DNA from: Lineolata rhizophorae | Lineage: Eukaryota > Ascomycota > Dothideomycetes > Lineolatales > Lineolataceae | Direction: 5' to 3' | DNA: 46,057 nucleotides | Assembly (NCBI GenBank): GCA_010093515.1 | Contig: MU001686.1 | Coordinates: 249,064 to 295,120 of the forward strand | Part shown: in pieces, positions 10,714 to 20,065 of the stretch | Layout of the letters: each line of letters starts with the position of its first letter | Position numbering within the stretch: the first letter of the stretch is position 1 | Translations under genes and position numbers: made by a program | The notes under the pieces: generated by a model | What the model saw: the letters and a program-made list of their open reading frames with translations, nothing else | The model's database searches: none | What the model was told of the DNA's origin: nothing

Positions 10714-10811
10714 TTGTGGATGCTGGATGACAAGGTGGGCCGGTGATGAGAGTGTGGAGATGCGACGAAGAGGAAAAGAAGAAGAGGTCAAGAAGTGTGC
10801 AGTGGTGTGCG

Positions 10812-10818
10812 CTTTATA
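10812..10818 (-). promoter_or_regulatory. TATA box of the Gag-like gene
   Basis: On the minus strand the sequence reads TATAAAG in a GC-rich setting, about 100 bases upstream of the ATG at 10713. It decided the choice of start codon for that gene. Confidence 0.5.
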
Positions 10819-12827
10819 CAGGCGGCCAGGCAGCAGCCGGCCGAAGCAGCATAGCAGACGGAAGGCGCGCATGGACGAAAGTGAACTCGATTTCACCTGA
10901 ACCATTGTGTCGGGCCCAGGCAGCAAGCGCGTTCTGGCGTCGAGTTGCAAGTCGGGGTAGAGGTGAAATTGGCTGGTGGTATAAATGGAGGAAGTGGTTC
11001 CTATAGCTCAAACTTCCAAAGGAGACCCCAGCGAGTCATGCAAACAGTAGAAGTTTTGGTAACGTGATTTTTAGCAACTTGGTAGTTTGTAGTTCAAAAA
11101 TTGTAATATGATAGTGCTATGCTCGACTAAATATACTAAAATGCAAAGACATATATGAAGACTAGTACTACAATCCAAGAGAATATGGATGCCCTATGCT
11201 AGGATCTAACGACAAGGAGCATTCAGGTGCTCAATGGCCTAAAAAGGCACGAAGTGGAAATTACATAGTAACTCCATAAAAGGTTGCTAAGCTTCTTTCA
11301 ATTGCTCGGCTGAGTTTTACGGTGTTTAATTGAAGTAAAGGAGGGCTTCAGCGCTTCAAGTTTCATCATTATTTCCAAGCCTAGCTGCGGACAAGTGTCT
11401 TGCGGCGGCATGTGCCTCTCATTCTCATTTCGGCACATTTTCTCTAGTTACTAGAACAAGTGTCGCTGAAGCAATTCTCTAGGGTGGGGCTGTTTTGTTT
11501 GGGTCACATTTTCTCGTCTTGATTGCGGGGCCCGAAAGGGCTAAATTCGATTAAAAACATGCAAAACCGTTGACTTCAACTCAAGAAATAATGGTCGAGT
11601 GGAAGCCCTATTCAGCACTTGTTCTCTTGCATACATGATCTGGCTAGATGAAAGACTCGGTAGTTCCTCGTTTCCCTACTAGCACTACGTGGATGAGAGG
11701 TACAGTTGCTCCATGCAGATCCGATCCGATGTCATCCTGACAAACTCCGCTTCGGGCCCGAGACGTGCGAGAAATAGTGACAAGCAGGTTATTCGACGTC
11801 TCGCTGTACGTGCGGCCGGAAGTGGGATAGATTCCTAGGTTCGTGACGGATAGCCCTAGACGCGATCGTCGTCGAAATCAGAGCCGGGGATGGGAGACGT
11901 TGGCAAGTAGCTACTCGAAGATGCTGATGTCGAGATCGTATTGAGCGGACCAATGGATATCAGTAACGCGAAGATAGCCTGGAAATGATGAGTAGAGAAT
12001 AATGTATTGAGATCGAGGCGGATAGTCGTCACTCAGAAGGGAGAATGGCGATTTGAGAAGGAAATGACGTGGTTAGGGCGATGAAGATGCCGAAGAAGAA
12101 ACAAAAGGCAATGAAGCCATTGATGACAAAGTCACTGAAAGACGCTACGAAGAAGTCCCGAACTAAGAAGCCCCAGACGATGGAGCTGCAGTCCACAAAG
12201 CCGGGCACGAGGCGACGGACGACGAAACCACAGGCGGTGAAATAACAGACGATCGATCGAACTAACACGATGAGTCCAAGGACAGTGATGCACGGACAAA
12301 GAAACAAAGACGACGAAGTTTCGCATGTGACTTTGGATGCCATTCAGCGGCTGTAGAACTAGACGCAATCTCTTGTTAGGAACAGTCTAAACTGCTGACG
12401 ACACCGAATATTGCAGCGCGCCTCAGAAGAGCTAGTGCAGCCAGGAACTTCATGGCCTCTGTACCGAGCGTTTAGATGCAAACAAGTAGTGTTCAAAGTG
12501 GCCAAGGATAAGGGGTATCAACACGACAACAGGAGAGAACAAAGGCTAGGAAGGTTCTTGACGTGATCAATGAAGCTACACGTGGTAGGTCCGGAATATG
12601 GTATTCCAGTTTGAGCTGGATACGTGAAAAATTCGGCTAAACATTCCACTCAGCACCGGAAGAATTGCAACCAAAACCCGTCCATCAAGGACCCTACCTC
12701 GGGAAACATCCGCAAAATACATGCTTTCTAATAGCCCAGGAAAACAAGCAGCATCCACAGACCCCACAATTCCCACCACGGCGAACGCCCTCCCCCGTCC
12801 AACCACGCACCCCCGCCCCACAGCCCA
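10819..12827. other. Gene-poor interval between the Gag-like gene and the SYG1-like gene
   Basis: About 2 kb of intermediate GC content with no convincing gene. It should contain the upstream region of the Gag-like gene and the 3' region of the SYG1-like gene. The only coding candidate is a small hydrophobic frame at 12029-12343, listed separately. No LTR, terminal repeat or tRNA was recognised. Confidence 0.5.
12029..12343 (-). CDS. Possible small membrane protein (104 residues), doubtful
   Basis: An ATG-initiated minus-strand frame encodes three or so hydrophobic stretches (for example LCPCITVLGLIVLV and INGFIAFCFFFGIFIALTT) with few charges between. Its length and hydrophobic periodicity are suggestive, but I recognise no family. 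The opposite strand carries a Lys-rich 54-residue frame at 12081-12245; a lysine-rich frame forces Phe/Leu-rich reading on its complement, so either could be a shadow of the other or both may be chance. Confidence 0.25.
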   Translation of the reverse strand: MASKVTCETSSSLFLCPCITVLGLIVLVRSIVCYFTACGFVVRRLVPGFVDCSSIVWGFLVRDFFVASFSDFVINGFIAFCFFFGIFIALTTSFPSQIAILPSE

Positions 12828-15800
12828 TCACACCCTCCCCACCCCTCCTGCATCATCCACCAACCTCTCCGCCCTCACCACATCCTCTTCATCCACCTCC
12901 TCCACCGCCTCCTCCTCCGCCCTCCTCACCTCCACCTCCTCATCCACCCCCTCCCCCTTCCCCTCCTCCTCCTCCACNNNNNNNNNNNNNNNNNNNNNNN
13001 NNNNNNNNNNNNNNNNNNNNNNNNNNNNNNNNNNNNNNNNNNNNNNNNNNNNNNNNNNNNNCCTCGCCCTCGCCCTCCCCCCCCGCCCCGCCTTCCCCCT
13101 CCCCAGCCGGCCTCCGCCTGCGCTCGAAGTCCTGCGCGTGCGCCGAATGCAGTATGCTCCCGACGTGGCTGAGGCCGCGGAACAGCGGGCTCGCTTCGGC
13201 AGCGGCGGCGGCGGCTCCGCTGCGCCGCGAGCCGGCGCGGCGCCGCTGCGTCAGGCCCGGCGCCGTGGCGCCGGGGCCGGACCGCGTGCGCGCCAGGCCG
13301 GCCTCGAGGTCGGCGCCGGAGGTGTGCGCGCGCGGGGGCGGCGTCGGCGGCGCTGCTTGCTGCTGCGGCTGCTGCGGGCGCTGGGACGGGGTGAGATGGG
13401 AGGGGGCGGACGGGAAGCGGGAGAGGGGGCGGCCCGAGGGGGGGGTGGAGGGCGGCTTCTTGGGTGGGCGCTCGGCGTCTTGGGCCGACGGGTGCGGTGA
13501 GGGTTCGGCTTGAGAGACGGTGGTGGCGGGGCTGGCGGTGAGGTTCGGGAGCGAGGGGATGTCGTAGGGGAGCGGGATGTCGCGGGAGGCGCGGAAGCGG
13601 CCGACGCTGGGGGTGGGTAATGTTAGCGGGAGACGATGGCTAGGGGGAAAAAAGGTTGTAACTGGGGCTTACTTTGTGCAGTGCTCGTTCTCGACGCGGA
13701 ACACCGTCCATATGCCTCTTCTGCACACCTCGGAAAGGGCGATGAAGAAGGACAGGAGCGCCGAGTGCTGTCTGTCGTCTTCGAAAATGATGTAGTATAT
13801 CCAATTGAACCGCAGTATGGGGTCTAAAACCATGGCGACGTAGTATATCCACACCTTCCTATACGCCAGCGTGCTTCGGAGAAAGCGATGCTTCGCGGTA
13901 GGATCCAGAAGACTCCAGTCCATTACGAGATCCCAAATTGCTATTGCAGCAAATCGTTAGCAATGGCGCCTGTCCCTTAAGATCAAGAGACCAAACTTAC
14001 AGCAATAAATCGCGTTGACCGTTGCGCAAAAGATGAAGAACGCTCTCAACTGAACCGAGGTACTATCCATTCTCCAAAGGCTCAAACTCATGTACTGCAA
14101 AATGGTAAACGAATACTTCCCGCAATTGACCAAATGCGGGAAGATGTTACGGGTATCATAGAAACGGCGGATGCACTGCAAGGCGCGCCAGATGCCCGGA
14201 AGCGTGGAGAAGAAACCGAGAAGGTGGGAGTGGTTAGAATTGCACTGGTTGGGGTTGCGCCAGTCGCGGGCGTATAGGCAGAAGAACAGTTCAATGTTCT
14301 ATAAGAACCAGTTAGCCATGGTCCAAGTTCACTGGAAGGGCCGTAGGAATATACTGACCTGCATGCTGTATGCCTGCGAGCAGAACATATCGCCGAGGAA
14401 GAAATCTCTAAACTCAACCGGGTAAAGCCCGGCGAAAAACAACCGCCACTGCCCCACAGTCATCAGCCCTGTTGCTGGCGCGACGCCTTACTCGCCTGAC
14501 ACTTACATTGGACTCGAGAAACCAGGCCCTACTTCGGTGATAGAGCAGCGGGGCCGGAAGGAATAGCACAACAGCCGTCAACCCGACCAGGACGACGGGC
14601 CAGTAGGTAAACATCGCGTCGCCGCCGATCCGGCGGAAGTTCAACCACACAAACAACCCGTTCAGAAAGAGGCAAAAGCACGGGATCTGGCATCGCCATC
14701 AGCAAAGCCCGCCCTTCGCTCGGCACCCAGGCAAAAAGCCACAGCAGGAACGCCAACTCACCTCGGCCAACTGCCTCCAATCCAAGCAATGCCTCGTGTC
14801 GAACTCGAAGACGAAGACGTAATTGATCTTGGCCCGCGCGAACAACCGGCAGTCGAGGCAAAACAGCAGCACGAGCAGCAGCATGAGGAAGTAGCCGGCG
14901 TACAGCTGGAGGAGGTAGCTGGTGGCGACGGCGCGGCCGGGGTCGGGGTCGAAGAGCAGGCGGGCGGCGTAGACGACGCCCTCGAGGCCGAGGGCGGCGC
15001 CGGCGGCGGCGAGGACGCCGTTGCGGAAGGCGCTGGCGGAGCAGTCGCCGGCGCGCTGGGCGCGCACCCGCAGCTTGCCGACGGCGACCTTGTGGTTGCC
15101 GCGCTCGAAGTAGCGCCCGTACAGGTCCTCGACGGTGCGCATGTGGCCGTCGAGCACGTCGCTCTGCACGAACCAGGCCTTGTTCACCTTGTCGGCCATG
15201 TAGCGCAGCGGCGGCCGCGCGTTGACCGTCTTGTCGTACTTCTTGTTGATCTTGCGGAAGGCGGTCCGGTTGAGGAGCGCGTAGCTCTTGAGCAGCTCGA
15301 GCCCGCGGTAGAACTCCTGCAGAGCGACCTTGAGCTTGCGCTTGGCGGTGCGGTAGGGGATATCCGGCGGCGGCGGCCGTCGCGTGTAGTCGCGGCGGTT
15401 GTCGAGGTCCTGCGGCGTCGGGCCGGACGGCGTCGTGAGGTCGTGCATGGCCTTGGTGCCCTTGCCGAACTTGCCCTTGCGGGCCGCCTTGACGGCGTTA
15501 TCGAGCGGGAGGAGCCACGACGAGGGCACGCCGGCGCCGGCGGCGCCGTTGTGCGCGGCAGTAGTCTTGCCGTTCCCAACGGCAGCAGCAGCAGCAGCAG
15601 CAGCAGCAGCCCCGTTGCCATCGTCATCCTTGGTCCTGTCCTCGTCGTCGTCTCCGTCGTCCGCCACAGCCGGCCGCCGCCCCGCCTGCTTCGCCCTCAA
15701 CTTGGCCGCCCGCGCCCGCACCAGCTCGTCCAGGCGGCGATCCCGCATGATGTGCAGCTGCTCCCGCAGCACGCGCAGCCGCTCCGTCGCCTCGTCCTCC

Positions 15801-16362
15801 TTCTGGCGGTAAAACGTCTCGATCTTGTCGAGCTCGGCGTCCAGGAAGCCGAAGAAGTCGGCCTGGCGCGCGTCGAGCTCGCGATACGCCTCGAGCGGCA
15901 CGTCGGGCTCCTCGGCCCCCGCCGGCGACGCGCCACCGGCGCCGCCGAGCGACATCATGCGCCTCAGGAGCGGGACCCTCCCCGCCCCGGCCCCTCCCCC
16001 GCTCCCCTTGATATCTGGCACCGACTCCCCCCTCCTCCCCCCACCTAGCATGGTCTTTATCCTCCTGGTCGGCGTCGACGGCGGCGTCCGCGTCTGGCCT
16101 ACCTCGTACGCCTTGTTGCCGGGCGCGGCCGTGCCTGGCGCGAACGAGGCGCGGGGCGCATCCGGTTTGCGCGGGGTGGCATCTGGAGCTTCGGGCGGCT
16201 GGGCCGCGCCAGAGGTCGTCGTCGTCGTGGCGGCGGCGACGGTGGCGCCAGCGCCAGGGCTGCGGCGTCGAGGCGGCGGCGGCGGCGGCGGAGGGGCGCT
16301 GCTCGGCACGACGCTGTCCGGGTCGAGGGCGGGGCCGGGGAGCGAGAGCGACGGCGGGCGAC

Positions 16363-16405
<43 letters not shown>

Positions 16406-17193
16406 GCGCTGCTGCGTCTGGTGCTGGGCCTGCCGCGGGCGCGCGTCGGGCGCGTCGCGGCCGGAGGAGGCGTCCGGCGGGCTGCCCGACAGCGGGCTCC
16501 CGAGGATGCTGCCGTAGCGCGTCAGGCCGGCGCCGGCGCCGGCCTCGCTCGCGTTCAGCGGCAGCAGCTCCTCGTCCGCGTCCGCGTCCGCGCCATGCGA
16601 CCGCGGCGTCGCGCGCTGCGGCACGTCCCGCGGCGTCGAGCGCGGCACGCCGCCGCCGGCCCGCGCGCTCTCCCTCGTCGCGATCCGGCGCAGTCCCGAC
16701 TCCGCCGGCGTCGCCGCTCCTCCGGGCGCTCCTCCGCTGCCGCCGCCGCTAGACCGCCCCGCCCAGTTGAACATGCCGTAGCGCGGCGTCGACGCGGCGG
16801 GCGGGCGCAGCGAGGGCGTGGAGGCGAGGCCGGCGGCGCGGCGCCGGCCGCGGAACGAGGCGGAGAGGGAGGGGCTGGCGCCGGAGGCGAACGAGGGGGT
16901 GGCTCTGGCGGAGGAGTGGACGGTGCGGAGGGCGCGGGCGACTGCCTTGAGGCGCTTCTTGCCTTGCTGTTGGGCGGAGAGGAGGGGCGTGGTTAGCTCA
17001 GCGGTGGTGGCGGCCGCGGTAGGGGTGGGGGATGAGGTCGCTGTGCGGTGGCCGCACGCACCTTGTAGTTGAGGTACTTGGCCTGCCATTCCGGGACCAG
17101 TTCTTGCTCGAGTTCTCTGGCGGGCGTTAGCAACAGGTGCCGTTTGAAGGTTGAGCACGTGCATCGAGAGTGTTCTCACTTTGCAAATTTCAT
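12828..17193 (-). CDS. SYG1: SYG1/XPR1-family phosphate transporter (SPX + EXS domains)
   Basis: Eight exons on the minus strand: 17193-17180, 17116-17062, 16966-14762, 14686-14507, 14448-14359, 14298-14001, 13940-13673 and 13606-12828; the last contains the assembly gap. The spliced N-terminus reads [19 protein letters not shown], then [18 protein letters not shown], the SPX hallmark. The later SPX helices include [17 protein letters not shown] near residue 590, the Lys cluster that binds inositol pyrophosphates. The SPX halves are separated by about 330 low-complexity residues with a poly-Gln run; a poly-Ala run lies further on. Membrane segments follow, then the EXS domain: [59 protein letters not shown] and [12 protein letters not shown]. 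The tail is Pro-rich, then acidic. Family members export phosphate or act in phosphate and G-protein signalling. The residue count is about 1268 plus the gap. Confidence 0.95.
12978..13061. other. Assembly gap (84 Ns) inside the last SYG1 exon
   Basis: A run of 84 Ns interrupts the C-terminal coding exon. Codons before the gap and the acidic codons after it, which end at a TGA at 12830-12828, are out of register if the gap is really 84 bases. A true length equal to 2 modulo 3 would restore one frame. The flanks are purine/pyrimidine-biased repeats that are hard to assemble. Confidence 0.95.
15582..15610. repeat. GCA trinucleotide repeat (poly-Ala in SYG1)
   Basis: About 9-10 GCA units on the plus strand. 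Read as GCT codons on the minus strand, they encode a run of about ten alanines in the SYG1-like protein, before a Gly/Asn/Lys stretch. Confidence 0.85.
16365..16402. repeat. TGC/CAG trinucleotide repeat (poly-Gln in SYG1)
   Basis: About 12 TGC units on the plus strand are read as CAG on the minus strand. They encode a run of about 13 glutamines flanked by arginines, inside the insert that splits the SPX domain. A pure CAG tract like this is prone to length change. Confidence 0.9.
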
Positions 17194-17729
17194 GGCGTCG
17201 GCGCGCCGGTGGCCTGGGTCAGGACGGCGATCGCGACGACGCTGGAGGTTTTGGCGGCATGCGAGAGGGAATTGTTGGCTGCGTAGGCAGAGTGCTCGGA
17301 GGCCGCGGCATGTGCGGCGCGCGGGAGGGCGGGCGGAGGGTGAAGGTGTGGAATGCGAGGGGAACGGCGCATCGCGACCGTCGATCGGGAGGAGCTCTCT
17401 GCAACAAGCCCCGCAAGTGGCGACGTTTATTTTTCTGGCTTTCATCATCTCGGTCTGGGCAGCCGGCTCGCGGCCATTCGACCGCCCACGTGCTGCGCTA
17501 GCGCCAGGCGCCGCGAGCAGGTCAATTGCGCCGGCCGAAGCGTCTCAACTGCTCTATTCTACCGCCAGAAGTGACGTCGCATCCTTGCGCCCGGTCGCGC
17601 GTCCCGGGGCCGGGATTCCCCGTACGCCAACTCGCACATGTACACGGCCACACGCCGCACGCCGGCGGGCCATTGGATCGAACGGTCATGCCATGCCACG
17701 CGCCTCGCTGATTCGTCCGCCGCCCTCAC
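17194..17729 (-). other. SYG1 upstream region and CipC 3' region
   Basis: Both flanking genes are on the minus strand, so this 536-base interval holds the CipC-like 3' untranslated region (right) and the SYG1 promoter and leader (left). GC-rich, without an obvious TATA box. No gene seen. Confidence 0.6.
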
Positions 17730-18324
17730 CTAGCACCCGCCGCCGCCCTCCCCATAGTTCCTCGTCCCGTACTCCTCGTTGATCCGCCGCGGCGCCCCGT
17801 ACCGCCGCGGGTCGTACTCGCCGGCCCGCTGGCCCTCGAGGTAGTGCTCGTCGTACATGCGCTCCGCGTCGCGCGTGGCGTGGTGCTTGGCCTTCTCGCG
17901 GTCCACGTGGTCGGCGCCCTTGGTCTCGGCCAGCTTGTCGACCTCGGCGGCCGCGAAGCCGGCCAGGAGCTCCTTGGCGAGGGCGTGCGCGACGGGCTTG
18001 CCTGGCGGGCCGGTGTTAGGGGTGGTGGCTTGCCAGAGAAGAAGAGGAGGAGGAGAGAGCGCAACGTACCTTTGCGCCGCTGGTGGTCTTCAAAGGCCTT
18101 GAAGCCGGCGAAGGCGGCCCCGCCGGCAATCAGTTCGTGACCGAAGTTGGCTTGGTTGTCCGACCCGGCCACCTCCTTGTAGGCTTCGTGAGAGTCTCCT
18201 ATAGTCGCGATCAAAGTAAGTGATGCTGTGCTGGCACCGTGCGTACATGGCTAGCATGGCGGCGCGAAGCGGCGTCGCAGTCTCTTCAATTGACGGAATT
18301 GGATGTCTCCTCACCCCAGCCCAT
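17730..18324 (-). CDS. cipC: CipC-like small protein (DUF3759 family)
   Basis: Three exons on the minus strand (18324-18315, 18198-18070, 18001-17730) give 136 residues. The first exon is only 10 bases and encodes MGW plus one base. The spliced product begins MGWGDSHEAYKEVAG and continues with NFGHELIAGGAAFAGFKAFE, DHQRRKGKPVAHALAKELLA, GFAAAEVDKLAETKGADHVD and EKAKHHATRDAERMYDEHY, which is the whole CipC/DUF3759 pattern. A Tyr/Gly/Arg-rich tail of about 30 residues follows. The family is named for a concanamycin-induced Aspergillus protein and is reported as abundant under stress; its biochemical role is unknown. Soluble, no signal peptide. A consensus TATA box 155 bases upstream fits an inducible, highly expressed gene (inference). 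Confidence 0.92.
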
Positions 18325-18478
18325 TTTGACGAGAAGCAATTCAGTTCCTTGATTACTTGACGGAAAGAAGTAGTGACAATGCAGCTCTGACAGCGTAGCA
18401 GCTAGCAGACCTAAAACAGTTCCGTGAACCCCTCCTCGACCGAACCCTTCCCATCTCCCAGCCAGACACCCCAAGGCC

Positions 18479-18487
18479 CTTTATATA
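18479..18487 (-). promoter_or_regulatory. TATA box of the CipC-like gene
   Basis: The minus strand reads TATATAAAG about 155 bases upstream of the ATG at 18324. It is the best consensus TATA in the window and sits in a GC-rich promoter. Confidence 0.6.
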
Positions 18488-20065
18488 CCCGTCCCGCACG
18501 CCTCGCCATCCCTTCCCACACCCCCCACCATCTCGCCAACCACCCAGCCCCATCCAGGAACACGCCGCGCGAGCATCCCCGCCCAGCCAAGCCGGCGTCC
18601 ACAGAATACGTGCACGCCCCGGGCCCCAACCCGACGGACCGCGCTTACTCATGCTTTGGCCCGCCCGGCAGGACGCCAGGCGTCATACCCGCACATCCGT
18701 CCCTTCGCGCTGCCGCGCGCGCGGCCCGCCACCCCAGGACGCGCCTCGGCCGCAACATCCCGCCGGCAAGCGCATCCGCGCACCCGGCCGCTGCACCCGG
18801 ACGGCCCGCGCCCAGACGCCTTGCTTCCCCTCCGCCCACGCCGTCCCAAGTTGCGGGGAGGGGCGCGCGTCTCCTGTGTGGATCGGACGGCGCCGGGCGG
18901 CGCGCGAGCGCGCGGATCGCGCGGGCCAAGCTTCGCGCCTGCGCGCTTCGAGCTTTGGATCGGCGGGGCTTGGCGGTGCTTGTGTAGGTGCGTGGCCCTG
19001 CTTTGCGCGTCAGGGGAGGGGGGTCGGGGCTTGGGTCGAGTGGTGGGGACCAACGGATTCCCGAGCGGGTGTCGTCGGCGGTGTGGCGCGGGATGGGCGC
19101 GGGCTACGCGGACGCCCGGAGGGGTTCTGGCGGGCCCCGTGGTGATGTTAAAGGGCTAGAGGGGAGGAGAAGGGGAATAGTTAGTTGCTGGGATTGAAAG
19201 TAAACAGAAGACCCAAGCGGCGGAGGAAGATTGATCCTATGACAGCAGCTCATATCGTCCCAAGTTTCTCCAGCCGAAAAAGACGTAGTCTGACAAGCCC
19301 CCTCATAGTTTAGGGTGAAGTCGGAATCTCCCAACGGCACCGACAACCATATTGCCAGGCGAACAAGCCAACATGGTCATGATAAGTCCCTCCAACACAG
19401 GAACCGGGATTCCCGTCTTGTGCACACATCACATCGCACACCCTCAAAACTAATCATTAAACCTTTCTCAAGTTTTCCTCTAAACTTTTCTACGGAAAGC
19501 ACTCCACCGTCCATCTTATAGCCCCCTATGCCGAGTTTTCAGCAAAAGAAAAGATTGAACAGGCAGAACCCATCCATGTACATTACTAGTACAGCACGCT
19601 CCCTCTCATCATATGCAACCTCCATCCTTCGGCGGGCTAGTCATCCTCCAACCAACTAGCCAACCGCAGTTATCCACCCTCTATACATTACGGTAGACTA
19701 CGGAGGAGAGTAGACAACCGCCGACTCAACTGTAGACCGTAGGCCCGTTTGGGCAAATGAGGAAGAAAAAACCCATACCGAGTGACACACCTATGCAAGT
19801 CTAAAACTGCAAGCAGAGTAAAAAAGAAAAAGGAGAGGTAGGGAAATGGGAGTTTGGAGAAGAGAAAGGGAGGAAAAAAAAAGGAAAGAAAACCTTCCCA
19901 TGCATGCTTCGAAAACCTCACAACACACGATTGACCTGTTCCACGCAAGCGCACATCTCTTTAGCACATTTCGCATCCCTGGAGTATCCGTCCGCCATCA
20001 CGACATCCCTCGACTTAGGAACAGCCCCGTTAGCAAAACGCCCCGTCAGCAAGCCTTTCCACTCT
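18488..20065 (-). other. CipC promoter region and CTK1 3' region
   Basis: About 1.6 kb with no gene I can support. The left half (to about 19150) is very GC-rich and has open frames on several strands that only reflect composition. The right half is AT-richer, with A-rich and pyrimidine-rich tracts, and probably includes the long 3' untranslated region of the CTK1-like gene. Two AGGGG cores near 19011-19018 could be stress-response elements, but such short motifs are frequent by chance. Confidence 0.55.

Noticed and set aside
12665-13513. Pro-rich plus-strand frame spanning the N gap
   Set aside because: It is the complement of the Glu/Gly-rich SYG1 C-terminus and depends on the unknown bases of the gap. 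The minus strand has a conserved, spliced gene here.
14789-16048. 419-codon plus-strand frame opposite the SYG1 SPX region
   Set aside because: It is complementary to a conserved SPX/EXS gene and made of Glu/Gly/Ala/Val repeats; a shadow.
18424-18987. 187-codon plus-strand Pro/Arg/Ala-rich frame in the CipC promoter region
   Set aside because: It begins with GTG rather than ATG, overlaps the CipC TATA box and has purely compositional sequence.
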